Below, piece after piece: positions 1 through 12,854 of a stretch of 64,000 nt of DNA. Numbering within the stretch: position 1 is the first letter of the stretch; every line of letters starts with the position of its first letter. The stretch comes from Phallusia mammillata (lineage: Eukaryota; Chordata; Ascidiacea; Phlebobranchia; Ascidiidae). The position numbers and the translations under genes are program-made. The DNA lies in NCBI GenBank assembly GCA_003260075.1, contig QLIY01000014.1, forward strand, positions 12,545-76,544, in the 5' to 3' direction. The notes under the pieces were generated by a model that did not search any database, had not been told where the DNA came from, and saw nothing but the letters and a program-made list of their open reading frames with translations.

Positions 1-344
1 TTTTAAAAACCCCCCCCCCCCCCCCCCCCAATTTAAAGAAGTTTGACATTAAAGAAGTTTGACATGAGACTGTTGATACCCCGTAACTTTGGTTAAAGCA
101 TATTTAACAAAAGAAGTGTGGTCTACACGTAACTTAATTATTTGTGTTTATTCATGAAAGCCTGAAACTAATACGCAGATGATTCTGGTTATCAAAATCT
201 GTTTTAATGCATAGGAACTGTTATTCCCAAACAACCTGTACTGTTTATGGTGTCTCTTGTGGATTGTATTTTAGGTGTTCTATAAGACACAAATGTATCA
301 TCAACAACACCACTTAAAGGCCTAACCTTTTCTGTTATTTACAG

Positions 345-2485
345 GTGAACCAGTTGGTCTTACTGAAGATGTAATTCAAAAACTGCAAGATAAAGCAAGT
401 GTGCTTACAGCCGAGCGTAAGAAACGTGGTAAGAAGATGCCAGACGACTTGGTGGTTGCAGACGATATCAGAAACTACAGACCAGTAAGTATTTTGCATC
501 CTCAGATTTTAGGGCATTTACACTACGCTTGCAAAATTAGTTTCCCTACTAAGGACCATAGCTTCATCAAATAACCAAACCGCCAGAGAGCTCACTCTAT
601 TACCTACACCTAATTGAAGCTTTCTGTATATGATTGAATCAGTCTGTGTTTGTATTTGTGCAATGTAATGAATGTAAAATTGATTTCACCGCTATGTATG
701 GGCTGAGCCAAGCCAGAACCCGAGTACTTGGTACCAAGCATTGTTATTTTTGATGATCGCCCCCCCCCCACCTTTTCTGTTATTTACAGGTGAACCAGTT
801 GGTCTTACTGAAGATGTGATTCAAAAACTGCAAGATAAAGCAAGCGTGCTTACAGCCGAGCGTAAGAAACGTGGTAAGAAGATGCCTGATGACTTAGTGG
901 TTGCAGACGATATCAGAAACTACAGACCAGTGAGTATTTTGCATCTACTGATTTTCCCCACCCCTTTTTAGGGCATTTACACTACACTTGCAAAATTAGT
1001 TAGGGCCATAGCTTGATCAAATAACCAAACCGCCAGAGAGCTGACTCAATTACCTACACCTAATTGAAGCTTTCTGTATATGATTGAATCAGTCTGTGTT
1101 TGTATTTGTGCAATGTAATGAATGTAAAATTGATTTCACCGCTATTTATGGGCTGAGCCAAGCCAGAACCCGAGTACTTGGTACCAAGCATCGTTATTTT
1201 TGATGATCAGTGCTCCGTCAGGCAGTTGCACAAACTGACCCGAGCATTAAATTTGCATATTCATGCCATGTATCCGAAACTAGTGTTCGAATAGGTAACC
1301 CGAAAAAGCCATGTACCACCCCCCCCCCTTGCACAAACTGACCCGAGCATTAAATTTGCATATTCATGCCCTGTATCCGAAACTAGTGTTTGAATAGGTA
1401 ACCCGAAAAAGCCATGTACCAAAAAAAACAGCAGAAAAGAAAAAGACCAAAATGGCAAACTTAAGGAGTGTGACTCATATCGAAGGGTTGGAAAAATCCT
1501 AGCAGTCAGAGCCATGTCGATATCCTAACTACTTGAAGTCAAGGGTCTGGCCCTATACTATTGACTTTGCAACCTTGCATTCTAACATTGTACATTTGTA
1601 AATTTCGTTCATTATACAAAGTTCTTTTGATTTTAGGTTGCTTCACATCCAGGGTTGCATTCTGCTTCGATTCCTGGAATTTTATGTTTGGACTTGTGTG
1701 CGTCGGACACAAACAGGTATGTGTGTGTTGGCTAAACGAGCTTGTAAAACGGATAACTCACATACAGTCAAATCTATTACAAACATGCCCTCTGTAAACG
1801 TTTAATGCCATAACAATATCTGATAAGCTACTTCATGTTTTGTTTATCTTTGCTGTTGCTCGTTCCTTGCATAATGGACTATATCAAGACCAGTAGAGTC
1901 AGTAATTGTCAGTACAGTCGGTTAATCCAAATCTTTGCCTAATTTGGACAAAACTCTGGGCACAGATGATTTGTAATGTGGTAAATGCATTAACTAATCA
2001 ACATCCATTAGTCTGGTTCTTTGCCTAATCCGGACAGTTATTTTTTGAGGTAAATGGCTCCAGGTTAACTGAGGTTTACGGAGTTCAAAATTACTGCATA
2101 AATTTTTTAAGTTGTGATAAATGCTGAAATATCAGTTTACATTTAAAAGCATGTGTGTAAAATTTTGTCAAGTGCTACCACAACAAGCAATATCCAGTTG
2201 CCAATGGGTAATCACATAATTCATTTAATTGCATACAGTTCAGAAATCCCACCTGTAGCCTGTTGAGAAAATTATCTGGTTAAACACAAAATTTGGTTAA
2301 TTGCATAAAGAATGCCTAGCACAGTGGTTCTCAAACTTTTTTTATTGCGACGCCCCTGAAAAAGTTTTCTGGACTTGCGACGCACCAGCAAATAAAAGTT
2401 AATGAGGAAACTTAGTGTTAAAGTTGTGTTTGTTGATACAACAACAAAAAGCCACAAAACGGAACTACTCTGCGACGCCCTTGGA

Positions 2486-2569
<84 letters not shown>

Positions 2570-4102
2570 CACAGTTTGAGAACTACTGGCCTAGCGCATT
2601 GGTTATGCGATTAAGCAGATTTTTTTGTGATTTACAATCATTGTTTTGTTGTGTAGAGTAATCACTGGTGGAGCAGACAAAACAGCTGTTGTGTTTGACA
2701 AAGAAACTGAACAGGTTATCAGTACATTGAAAGGCCACACCAAGAAAGTTACCAGTGTCATTTACCATCCCACTGAGGTAAGTAACTAAAGATGTGTCAA
2801 TCAAGGCAATCACATAGAAATTCTATTCTCCCCCCCCCCCTTGCATTCTAACATTGTACATTTGTAAATTTCGTTCATTATACAAAGGTCTTTTGATTTA
2901 AGGTTGCTTCACATCCAGGTTTGCACTCTGCTTCGATTCCTGGAATTTTGTGTTTGGACTTGTGTGCATCGGACACAAACAGGTGTGTGTGTGTTGCAAT
3001 GAGTATGTTTATTACAACTACTAATTAATTTAACTCATGGCCAAACAAGCTTGTACAACTGATCATCTAGTCCAGTGGTTCTCAACCGTTTTGCCTTTGC
3101 GGACCCTTTAAAGATTTTGGTATTGTTTGTCCTTTTTCATTGACAAGCAAACAAAACAAGGTGCAGAGTATACAAACCACATTTGGTCAAGGACCAAAAT
3201 TTTAATCCATTTGTCTGGGTAGCGACATCGGAAATCAGCAAGAAAGATCCATTACACTGTGATATGACGTTATTGCCACCGACAATTTACCTCTGTTGCG
3301 TCACAATGGAGTTGATATGTCACAATGTATTTTGGTTTGTCGCCTATGAAGAATGTCTTTAAACAAGTTTCATGCTATTTTAAAACACAGAAGCATTTTT
3401 CAAATTGCGCTTTATCAGTCTCCATGTCCGCAAAATTAGGAAGTTGTCGCGGACCACCTAAAAATGCTGTGCAGACCCCCCCGTTGAGAACCACTGATCT
3501 AGTCCTTATTCACTAACCAACATGCCATATTTTTAAACTTGTAAGCTTTTAATTCCATAAGAACGTCTAATAAGCTACTTTATGTTTTGTTTATCTTTGT
3601 TGTTGCTCATTCCTTGCATAGTAGACTATTTCAAGATCGGTAGAGTCACAAAACTGCCAAGAATATTTGTGATTTTAAAATTACTGCTTAACTATTTTGG
3701 GGTTTGATGAATGCTAAGATATTAGTTTACATTTAAAAGCACTTGTGTAATACTTGGTTGAGTGCTACCACAACAAGCAATATCCAATTGCCAATGGGTA
3801 ATCACATAATCCGTTTAATTGCATACAATTCGTAAATCCCACTTGTAGCCTGTAAGAAAATTATCTGGTTAAACACATAATCCGGTTAATTGCATGAAGA
3901 ATGCTTGGCAAATCGATTATGCAATGCAGCAGATTTGTGTGCAAATTTAAAATCATTTATGTGTTGTGTAGAGTAATTACTGGTGGAGCGGACAAAACAG
4001 CTGTCGTATTTGACAAAGAAACTGAACAGGTCATCAGCACATTGAAAGGTCACACCAAAAAAGTTACAAGTGTCATTTACCATCCAACAGAGGTAAGTAA
4101 CT

Positions 4103-4157
<55 letters not shown>

Positions 4158-7100
4158 TGAGGCAATCACATAGAATTATTATTAATATGATGTTTGTTGC
4201 TAATCTAGCCTAACAGTCTGTTAAACATAAACGTTAATGCGCAAAAGTTAATTATGTAAAAGTTAATTATGTAAAAAAAATTATGTAAAGTTTAGATGGA
4301 GCAAGCAAGTTGTGAAGCTTTTATATGCAATGGAGCATAATATCTCTTTGAAAGAAATTGAAGGGTCCAAATATTTTGTTTGTTCTTCCAGGGTGGAAAT
4401 ATGAAATAAAGCCACTATTTATTTGTGACATTAAAAAGTGGTTGAATTGAATGAACTTTTTTATGTTTGTCAACACAATTTTCTTGCTATTCAGGACATC
4501 GCTTTCAGTTGCTCACCGGATGCAACTGTCCGAGTGTGGTCAGTGCAGAATGGACATTGCTCAACGATCATCAAAACACATAAGGAGGCTGTTACAGGTA
4601 AACATGACATCATTCGCTTGTGCAGTAGCATATGTTTGGTAACATACTGGATAGGGATATGCCAAAACTGGAAATGTTCTGTTTGGTCGAGCACTGAGCA
4701 TCTTACGGTGCGCGGCCGAGCAGGCGCGCTGCATTGTGACATCACCAGCTGTGTGTTACGCTATACAGACTCCAGAAATACGCATTGTTCCAACATCTTA
4801 CGCATTAAAAAAACAGTGATTTTTGTTCTTGGATGCTCTACCAACTGAGCTACACAGGCTCAGTGGAGAAACCGCCGAAAGTCAAATCACAAGCACCATT
4901 TCCTGTTTTGTATGCTGCACATCTAAGTTCCGTAGTAGGGGATCGCCAGTTTGACCTAATCAGTTTGGATAGAAGTATGTTACAGTTAGGCACACAAAAT
5001 CCTGCTCTGCAACGCCACTTAGACCAACCATAGAATAAAGCATTAAATGCAGATCCTACTACTGAATATATAAGCTATTGCTGCCTGCTACATATTACAC
5101 ATAGTCATTTACTTTACTTTCCTTTGTGTTTTTAGGCATCAGTCTCCACGCTCTGGGTGATTATCTGTTAAGTTGTAGTGAGGACCAACATTGGGCATTT
5201 AGTGATATCAGAACTGGGCGTACTCTTTGCAAAGTCACAGATGATGCTATTGGGAGTGGTAAGTGAAATATACAAATACTAAATTTTGTTTCACCCCTCA
5301 ATCTTGTGAACTAAATTAATTGTTATGCCAACAAAAAGTTACAAGCCACTACCAGGGTATAAAAGATAACTACGTTTCAACTTTTACTATTGTCATCATC
5401 AGGTAAATGAATGCCGCAGAAGGGACCATTTTTTTTCTGATGACAATAGTAACTGTTAAAACGTTGTAATGTTTTATTCCAGGATATCGGCTTGTATCTT
5501 CTTGCTGGAAATATTTAGATTTGTGAATTGTGTTTGTAACTGTTAATGGTTTGTAGGTATGTAACCACACAAAGATCATTTAAAATTGGATCTTTAATCA
5601 ACTTCACAGGTTATATTTCCAGAGCTAAAGTGTATATTTACAAACCACATGTAAAAATAGATTAAATCCCTCCCCTCAAGTTTTAAAATTCCTCCCTGGT
5701 TGGGAATCACTGGCTTATTATCAGGGCATAACTGAACAACATGTTTTCACTGCATTATGTAAGTGTTAAAGCCCTTTTGTGATGTTTTCAACTCAGTATA
5801 TGAAATTTTATTCAAAGATTGTGTTTCATCAAAACCTAAACTCTTCTTATTTTTTTAGCTCTTACATGTGCTCAGTTCCATCCGGATGGTTTGATTTTCG
5901 GGACTGGAACAGTTGACAATCAGATTAAGATTTGGGATTTGAAGGTACACTGTGCATTTTGTGTTTCGGACCAAAATTTCCAAATCTTTTTGGGGTTGCG
6001 CCACACTTACAAACTTCATTGTGCATTTAACCCAGTGCTCTTCAACCTTTTTAGTAGCACGGAACCCTTAAGGTATTTTGTCAAACTTTCCCCCCATGAA
6101 ATAATTGTAATCAATGTAATACAAGAAGGCTACATCAAAGAAAAAAACATGCATTTTTGCTTAACACATCCCAAGCAGGGCTGCCAAAGCTTGGGTTTTG
6201 CCCCAAGATCTTGGGTTTTTACTTGACGTCTTGGGTTCTTGGGTTTTATTTTGAAAATGATAGCAATTCTTGGGTTTTGAGTGTTATTGAGGAAATAGAT
6301 ATATGTAAGAACTATTTAACGAGAAAAGTTTTTCGGGTAGCTGAACTGTTTGGGCCATTTTATCATCTCTTATATTTTCTCTCTATTCTAGACCTTAATT
6401 CTTTCTAGATAAGTATACAGTGAAAGCAATCGTTACACTTAAAAATGCAAATAGATCAATGTTCGTTAAACATAAAAACTGCAAACCATCAAAGAAGTTT
6501 TAAAGCTTTTAAATATACTGTAGACATTACTAATTTTATGAAAAAGAAAACAGATGATGATCATCAAACAGCCAAGAGTGAACTGGCGATTGCTGCATAT
6601 TTTATTGAACATAATATTCCCTTTGCTTGCATTGACCATTTCCTACCANATACGACAATAATAGTGCAAAAAAATACAACAAAATTTTTCATTGTTGGGT
6701 TAACGCTTTCTAAAAATTTGTTCTTAAGAATTTAAAAATCACCGCAACATTTGTTTACCGTAAATCCGCACAAACACGCGTGTGGGGACCCATTAGTTTT
6801 TGTTGACAAAAACAATCATATGTGTAGATCAAATGATGTGTATAGTAAATTGGTAAATATCGTATAAAATATATATATAAAATGGAAGTATATCAGAAAG
6901 CCACCATTCTAGTTCTATGATAGAATTATTATTAATTTGATGTTTGTTGCTAATCTAGCCTAACAGTCTGTTAAACATAAGTGATAATGCACAAAAGTTT
7001 AAATTATGTAAAGTTTAGATTGAGCAAGCAAGTTGTGAAGCTTTTGTATGCAATTAGGCATAATATCTCTTTGAAAGAAATTGAAGGGTCCAAATATTTT

Positions 7101-10100
7101 GTTTGTTCTTCCAGGGTGAAAATATGAAATAAAGCAACTCTTTTTTTGTGACATTAAAAAAGTCGTTGAATTGAATGGGCTTTTTATGTTGGTAAACATG
7201 ATTTTTTTTTGCTGTTCAGGACATTGCTTTCAGTTGCTCACCAGACGCTACTGTTCGAGTGTGGTCAGTGCAAAATGGACATTGCTCAACAATCATCAAA
7301 ACACATAAGGAGGCTGTTACAGGTGACCATTACATCTTCCACTTACACAGTTGTACATGTTTGGTAACATACTTTTTGAAGAAATAGTATTTTTCATTAA
7401 AAAAATTATTGTCAAACTAAATACAAATTCAGCATACCTTGCTAAGCACCAAGCGTAAATAAAACATTTGCAGCCCTAAAGACTAAAAGCATAGCAGAAT
7501 AAAAGTATGTTACAGTTAGGCACACAAAATCATGGTCTGCAACGCCACTCAAACCAACCATAGAATAAAGTATTTAATGCCAGTCCCAGTAATGAATGCT
7601 TATTCACAGTCATTCATTCTTTTCCAATTGTGTTTTTAGGCATCAGTCTCCATGCTCTGGGTGATTATCTGTTGAGTTGTAGTGAGGACCAACATTGGGC
7701 GTTTAGTGATATCAGAACTGGACGGACTCTTTGCAAAGTCACTGATGATGCTATTGGAAGTGGTAAGTAAAGTGTACAAATACTAAATTTTGTTTCACCC
7801 CTCGGTATTCTTGTGAACTAAATTAATTGTTATGCCAACAAAAAGATACAAGCCAATATCTGGGTGTAAAACATAACTACGCTACTAGTTTTAACATTTA
7901 CTCTTGTCATAAGCAGTTAAAATGAAAGCCACAGAATGGGCCCTTTCTTTTTTGTTTCATCTCTTCTGTGGCTTTTATTTTACCTGTCGACGAGAATTAA
8001 AAACTGTTCCTTGAATTGTGTACCTCATACCAATTTCCCATACCAAATTGTAGGTGTGGACCTTTAATAAATTCGTAGTCACCCCACATATAATTAACCC
8101 TATTTACAAACTTGAATAACATTTTGACAAGGTTTCCCGTGGGGGTCCATAAACCCTTGGTTACAACATTGGCTTGATATGTTTCTGCCAGAAAACTTGT
8201 CTGATTGTCATTATTATAAAAATCACTTATATAACAGCGATTTCCAACCTTTTTTGACGAATTCCCCACTTAAAAATTTCCATCATTTTCATTCCTTCCT
8301 AGTATCCTACATAGTGAATGCTAAACCACACAAAGATCATTTAAAAATAGGCCTTTTATCAACTTCACAGGTTATATTCCCAGAGCTCATCAAAACCTAA
8401 ACTCTTCTTATTTTATTAGCTCTTACATGTGCTCAGTTTCATCCTGATGGTTTGATTTTCGGGACTGGAACAGTTGACAATCAGATTAAGATTTGGGATT
8501 TGAAGGTACACTTTGCATTGTGTGCTCTAGAGCAACTTTTTCACAGTGGGCCGGATGAGTATGTTTTCAAACTTGGTTGGCAAGGATATTTATCGCCTAT
8601 TCTACTCTTCTAAGCAATGCTCCTATATTACGTCACAAGTAGCAAAATAAGGCATTTCTTTGCGCACAATAAATAACTTAGTTGTAGTCTTGTCTGTGAT
8701 GTAACAAACTGGCTTTGAAATATTCTTGGACGTTGTAATTCTACGAAACTAGATAAAATTAATCCAACATGCCCTTGCAGGTAAACTTCCGCAAGAAGTA
8801 GTTTAATTTTTGAGTGTTACAAAGTTATCAATACGATTTGGCAAACCAAAATTAACGGGGGGGGGGGATTTAACCAGTGCTAGCAGTTCAGAGTTGTAAG
8901 TCAGGTTTTTACTTTCGGCTTTGGCCCCTAATTTTTGAAAATATTTGCGAAACTCAGTTTTAAAACATCAAATTGAAATTTCATAATTGATTATATAATT
9001 CTTATCTCAGTTAGAAAACACTATTACCATCATATTAATTGAAGCTTTCAGACAGTCTGCATTTTTGGAAATGCAATGTATTAAAACATAAAAAATCAAT
9101 TCGCCACTATAATGGCTACTGATCCAAGTGCAAAAAACCTCCGTTAGTCCAGACCCGTTTGGGGGGGGGGGGGGCTGCTCTCGAGAACCACCAAATGTTT
9201 ATATCGCAGTCGCATTTCTGGTCTCAAAGTTAAAAACGCAAATACCATGAGTAATACCTTTCTCCTTTGTGCAGGAAAGAACCAATGTGGCGAACTTCCC
9301 CGGACACACTGGCTCCATCACTGACATCGCATTCTCCGAGAATGGTTATTATCTTGCCACTGCGGCAAATGACTCATCGGTGAAACTGTGGGATCTCAGG
9401 AAACTCAAGAACTTCAAGACATTGACAATGCCTGACAGATACGAGGTAGAAACCCACGCTAATAATAGTCGATAATATTTTGTCATCAAAACTAGCCGAT
9501 GTGGCAAATTAAAACGATTTTATATTTCCACTACAAATAAGATTTAAGTTTTTTGCCAAAGTCTGGACTAGTGTTAATTGTGACGTAACAAACCCGAGAT
9601 TTCGTTACATGAGTGTGGTTGTATAAACGAATATTGCTCTTCTAGCAGTTTTATCATAAACTACCTACGTTTCGACGTCCCATACCAGGCACCGTTATCA
9701 GGATAATGGCATATCTTGAAACACAATTGCAACTAAACACACAAAAATCAGACATAAAAAGATTGTGCGGCTAAACTGACTGGCACCAGGGGGGGGGGTC
9801 TCAGTGTTAAACGAGTATTGGTCTTCAGCAGTTATATCATAAACTACCGACGTTTCGACGTCCCATATGAGACGCCTCGTTATGGCAATGGGATATCTTG
9901 AAAAACAAAGTTTTATTGAGCGACAATTGCACCAAACACACAAAAAACAGAGATTAAAAACTTGTGTGGCTAAACTGACTGGCACTGAAATAGTGATAAA
10001 CTTAGATTATGTTGGTGTATTGTAATAAGGCCCTTAGATTACGTTATAAACTGTTGGTTTTAATAGAATTTGCCATCGCTATAATACGTATCAACTCGTA

Positions 10101-10574
10101 CATATTCAGTCATTTAGTTTGGGGGGGGGGGAGTGATAAAACGGTTCATGTTGATATTATAATAAGTTAACATTATAAGTTAACAACCAGTTCACGTTAT
10201 AAACTGCTGGTTTTAATAGAATTTTCCATCGCTATAATACGTATCAACTCGTACATATTCAGTCATTTAGTTTTAAGAATTGCCATTGTGGCTATGGTAA
10301 GGCGGCCGTTCTTATGACGTCAAGTTTAGTTTCAATTTTTTATCATTTTTTGTTTCTGCTTTTTCAGGTGAAGTCTTTGACATTTGATCAATCTGGAACC
10401 TATCTCGCTATGGCTGGAACCGATCTGAAAATCTATCTCTGCAAGCAATGGCAGGAGCTTAAGACTTTCACTGAACACAGCGCCATGACCACAGGAGTCA
10501 GATTCGGCCAAAACGCACGATTCTTAGCCTCAACTGCCATGGACCGCTCGCTCAAGTTTTACGGAATCATGTGA
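345..10574 (+). CDS. PRPF19: PRPF19 (Prp19) WD40 E3 ubiquitin ligase, 3' part of gene
   Basis: Core subunit of the nuclear Prp19/NineTeen complex, a U-box ubiquitin ligase that acts in spliceosome activation and DNA repair. Exons of one consistent path: 345-484, 1637-1716, 2657-2777, 4495-4597, 5136-5258, 5859-5944, 9275-9445, 10368-10574. Phases join without a break and the frame ends at TGA 10572-10574. Recognisable peptides include [53 protein letters not shown] and [10 protein letters not shown], closely matching animal Prp19 in the order coiled-coil tail, then WD40 blades. The first exon begins with two bases of a Gly codon, so the U-box and coiled-coil exons lie before position 1. Each of exons 345 to 5944 has a second copy in the window that cannot be spliced into the same message. 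Identity is very secure; which copy belongs to which haplotype is unknown. Confidence 0.96.
790..929 (+). pseudogene. PRPF19: False second copy of PRPF19 exon 345-484
   Basis: This 140-base exon copy keeps acceptor, donor and frame. It differs from 345-484 at five sites, all synonymous third positions (for example GTA/GTG, AGT/AGC, TTG/TTA). The flanking intron is also repeated (484-760 against 930-1205), with a run of C at the join near 761. Purely synonymous differences point to two alleles laid end to end, not to a decayed gene copy. Confidence 0.85.
2322..2588 (+). mobile_element. MITE-B (hAT-type) with C run inside
   Basis: Ends CAGTGGTTCTCAAAC and its inverse GTTTGAGAACTACTG; interior GCGACGCCC. 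Target duplication GCCTAGCA (2314-2321) and GCCTAGCG (2589-2596). C run 2488-2568 replaces about 30 bases found in other copies. Confidence 0.85.
2903..4092 (+). pseudogene. PRPF19: False second copy of two PRPF19 exons (2903-2982 and 3972-4092)
   Basis: Exons 2903-2982 and 3972-4092 repeat 1637-1716 and 2657-2777, with the intron between them. The join is the C run at 2830-2840. The two introns differ by transposon content: copy one carries a MITE at 2322-2588, copy two carries another at 3073-3496. Splicing both pairs would repeat one part of the propeller, which no Prp19 has. Read as the alternative haplotype. Confidence 0.85.
3073..3496 (+). mobile_element. MITE-E (hAT-type), complete
   Basis: CAGTGGTTCTCAACCG to CGTTGAGAACCACTG, perfect 8-base duplication ATCTAGTC (3065-3072, 3497-3504). 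Present only in one of the two PRPF19 intron copies, so polymorphic between haplotypes. Confidence 0.88.
4105..4157. other. Filler-like C run in PRPF19 intron
   Basis: About 53 C where the other haplotype copy (after 2788) has only some 15 ordinary bases before GGCAATCACATAGAA. Confidence 0.75.
4828..5000 (-). mobile_element. SINE head fragment
   Basis: GCTCTACCAACTGAGCTACA (inverted A box) then CCGCCGAAAGTCAAATCACA, shared with 28034-28110. Confidence 0.55.
5353..5490. repeat. Palindromic HHR-2-like element
   Basis: On the minus strand, CTGATGA at 5402-5396 and GAAAC at 5378-5374; on the plus strand CTGATGA at 5437-5443 followed by a decayed AAAACG. Stem II pairing is weak. In the other haplotype (about 7855-7980) the same place holds a diverged version. 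Confidence 0.4.
5563..5712 (+). mobile_element. MITE-C (hAT-type), 5'-truncated
   Basis: Shares ACTTCACAGGTTATATT and CCTCCCCTCAAGTTTTAAAA with other copies; ends GTTGGGAATCACTG. Confidence 0.6.
6176..6735 (+). mobile_element. hAT transposon remnant with transposase fragment
   Basis: Begins CAGGGCTGCCAA, a hAT-like end, followed by several CTTGGGTTTT repeats. An open segment from 6445 encodes [20 protein letters not shown], resembling the N-terminal part of hAT transposases (AEHNLPF...DH pattern). It is broken at N 6650 and does not continue as transposase. Family call rests on remembered pattern, not a search. Confidence 0.5.
7220..8505 (+). pseudogene. PRPF19: False second copy of three PRPF19 exons (7220-7322, 7640-7762, 8420-8505)
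   Basis: Exons 7220-7322, 7640-7762 and 8420-8505 repeat 4495-4597, 5136-5258 and 5859-5944. The matching intron begins near 6909, equal to the sequence after 4167. In the middle exon the differences (such as GCA/GCG, GGG/GGA, ACA/ACT) are all synonymous. The segment 5945-6908 between the copies holds hAT transposon debris and one N at 6650, a likely assembly join. Confidence 0.85.
8235..8388 (+). mobile_element. MITE-C, 3'-truncated
   Basis: Starts CAGCGATTTCCAACC; interior AACTTCACAGGTTATATTCC; stops 30 bases before the duplicate PRPF19 exon at 8420. Confidence 0.65.
9625..9990 (-). repeat. HHR-2 repeats, two allelic copies
   Basis: On the minus strand, 9630-9745 reads CTGATAA, a stem, ACGTCGAAACGTA; 9815-9945 reads a more decayed core with GACGTCGAAACGTCGG. 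A G run at 9790-9798 separates the two nearly identical segments. Confidence 0.55.
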
Positions 10575-10723
10575 CCGGTGACGTAGCAGCGAGTGGCCCG
10601 GATGTATGACGTAGGCCAATCGAGTTTTGTAAGATTGCTGCTCAAGGCGCACAAAGATGCCGCCTGCCGTATGTGTAAAAATTGTACAGTTGTGCCACAC
10701 GTTGTCAGTAGCCGTGTGTCGCC

Positions 10724-10729
10724 AATAAA
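10724..10729 (+). terminator. PRPF19 polyadenylation signal AATAAA
   Basis: A canonical AATAAA lies 150 bases after the PRPF19 stop codon, with a GT-rich stretch shortly after. This gives a short 3' UTR. Confidence 0.7.
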
Positions 10730-11748
10730 ACGGTTTGCCAAGTATTTTCGCATGCACCTGTGATACGAAATACTGCAGCTAGTTGAGAGGTTACTTGTAA
10801 TGCTGAAAGGAAGTCGTTGGACTGCTAGCGTGCGAAGGCTTCACAAATTTTCCTTCATTGCGTTGTTCAATATATGCCAGTTGGCCTTAACTGACTTTGT
10901 GTGGAAAATCAAACACTGTAGGCTAGTGATAGTCGGTCCATTGAACCACCGATGAATTGGTTTGGGCCGGGAGTGCTAGGGGGGGGGGGCTAGTGACAGT
11001 CGGTCCATTGAACCACCGATGAATTGGTTTGGGCCGGGAGTGCTAGATCGTCCCCCATCTAAGTTTTTAAGATTGTATTAATGATACAAAATATGACAAT
11101 AGAATAACATTTCAAGTTTGCTCAACAGAACCACAAAAACTGTTCAAGTAAGGCCAGGGGTGCCAGACCGAAACTTTTTCTAAGATTTGCCCTATTTGAT
11201 ACAGGACATTATAAAAAATGCGATTGTCCTGTGAAGAGATTATCTTATTTTTGACTTGCGTCCTTATTTTGTCCTCATACAGTTTTTCACCGTTCAGCAT
11301 TTTATTTTCTCTTGGTCATTCGTCATCTAATTTGTGGCCCAATATAAAAACACAAACTTTATTACAACACAAGAAAGACCAATTAAATTAACTTGCAGTT
11401 TCCTTCAGTAAAGTGAAACATAAACCAACTTTTTTTAAAATTTAGGTTTTTGAAATAAATATTTCCGTAAATGTGTTTGTTTGATTTTTGGCGGGAAAAC
11501 CGCAATATTTTCCCGGTCGTTACTTTTTCATTTTTAAATCCGGTTTAAGGCTCCTGTTTCGCAGTGCAGTAGAGGTCATTACAAATATAAAGTATCTGTT
11601 CCAGCTGACTTGCCTAAATTTATCAGTTTCGGAAACAGATACACAAGTCGGACGTCAATGAGTTTGAAAAACACCACAATGGGGGGGGGGTTATTAGTCA
11701 TGGTATTTTTTTACTAAAAAATCATGTTCAACTAATGCTTTCAGTATA

Positions 11749-11870
11749 CAGTAGACCTCGGTTAAACCGGATTCGCTTAATCCGGATCTTCGCCTAATTC
11801 GGACAAACTTGAGGTACTAATGATTTGTAATGTGGTAAGACTTTAACTAATCGACATCGGTTAATCGGGG
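11749..11870 (+). mobile_element. pogo/Tigger-like MITE remnant
   Basis: CAGTAGACCTCGGTTAAACC then GGATTCGCTTAATCCGGA. Related sequence at 1915-2060 and near 56255-56370. Ends in a G run at 11868. Confidence 0.4.
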
Positions 11871-12407
11871 GGGGGGACTTATCTGTTCCAGCTGACTTGC
11901 CTAAATTTATCGGTTTCGTAAACAGATACACAAGTCGGACGTCAATGAGTTTGAAAAACACCACAATATATCTTGGTAGATAAATTGAGTTCACTTTATT
12001 AAACAGACACCGTTGTTTTCTCGCAACCCAATGCTTTCTGAATTGAATTGATTATTGTGCAGGCAACAGTCCTGACGTCAAGCAATGTCACCTTAATTCA
12101 GATGAATCAGCAAAAATGCAAGAATCTCTTGAATAGATGTTGTGTTTTATTTCTTATTTCCTTTCTCCAAACAGACCACCAACAACGGTTGTTTGCATAA
12201 CTACCCAAATCCCCCGAAATTAATAGACCACAGAATGGAGTAAACCTGCTAGATTGCGTCATGCACTCTTGCTGGGTGGTTATCGCTAAGCGTTGTAGCT
12301 TGAAAAGTGGATTTTGTGTTTCTGGAAAAGAAAAAGTACTACAGTCTTGCCTATATATTGTACAGCATTCGTATGACTTTGAATTACATAACGTTTGGAC
12401 TTTAGAC

Positions 12408-12586
12408 CAGTGGTGGGATTCAGCCGTGTCGCACCGGTTCTATAGAACCATCTCGCAAAATTTTATGAGATTAGCGAACTGGTTAGCATTACTGGTTATT
12501 GTCAATGGACTTTTTGTAACAGAACCGGCTAAAAATATGATATTTGTGATAGAACAGGGTAACAAAAATTTTGAATTCCACCACTG
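12408..12586 (+). mobile_element. MITE-A (hAT-type), complete
   Basis: Inverted ends CAGTGGTGGGATTCA and its partner GAATTCCACCACTG; about 179 bases. Flanks CTTTAGAC and CTTTGATG suggest a decayed 8-base target duplication. No coding capacity. Confidence 0.75.
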
Positions 12587-12599
12587 CTTTGATGCTAGC

Positions 12600-12854
12600 C
12601 AAGTAAAATTGATTGAATTGTCAAGGTCATGTCGGGAAGTTCAGCGGTCAAAGGAAACCATTGAAAAGAAAAGGCTTTGCAGCGTAAGTACAGACGGGGC
12701 AGCCCGCTGTAAAACAAATGTAGCGCCGTATGCTGGTTTCCTGTTAAGAGCAGATAAATTGCTAATGACTACTGTTACAAGAATGTCCAGCAAAAACAAG
12801 GCGTCGCATTTGGCCGAACGCAACGGCCTTCGCTGCGCAAATTACACGTGTTGA
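12600..12854 (+). pseudogene. Possible hAT transposase scrap
   Basis: Open frame joined by chance to MITE-A upstream. CSVSTDGAARCKTNVAPYAG resembles the TDGAP...G segment around the second catalytic Asp of hAT transposases. Too short to be sure. Confidence 0.3.

Noticed and set aside
2488..2568. C runs as biological i-motif or G-quadruplex elements
   Set aside because: Run lengths and positions follow assembly joins, and flanking homology shows different sequence should be there.
12261..12854. 197-codon open frame as a gene
   Set aside because: Its first half is MITE-A read through; only a possible hAT scrap remains in the second half.
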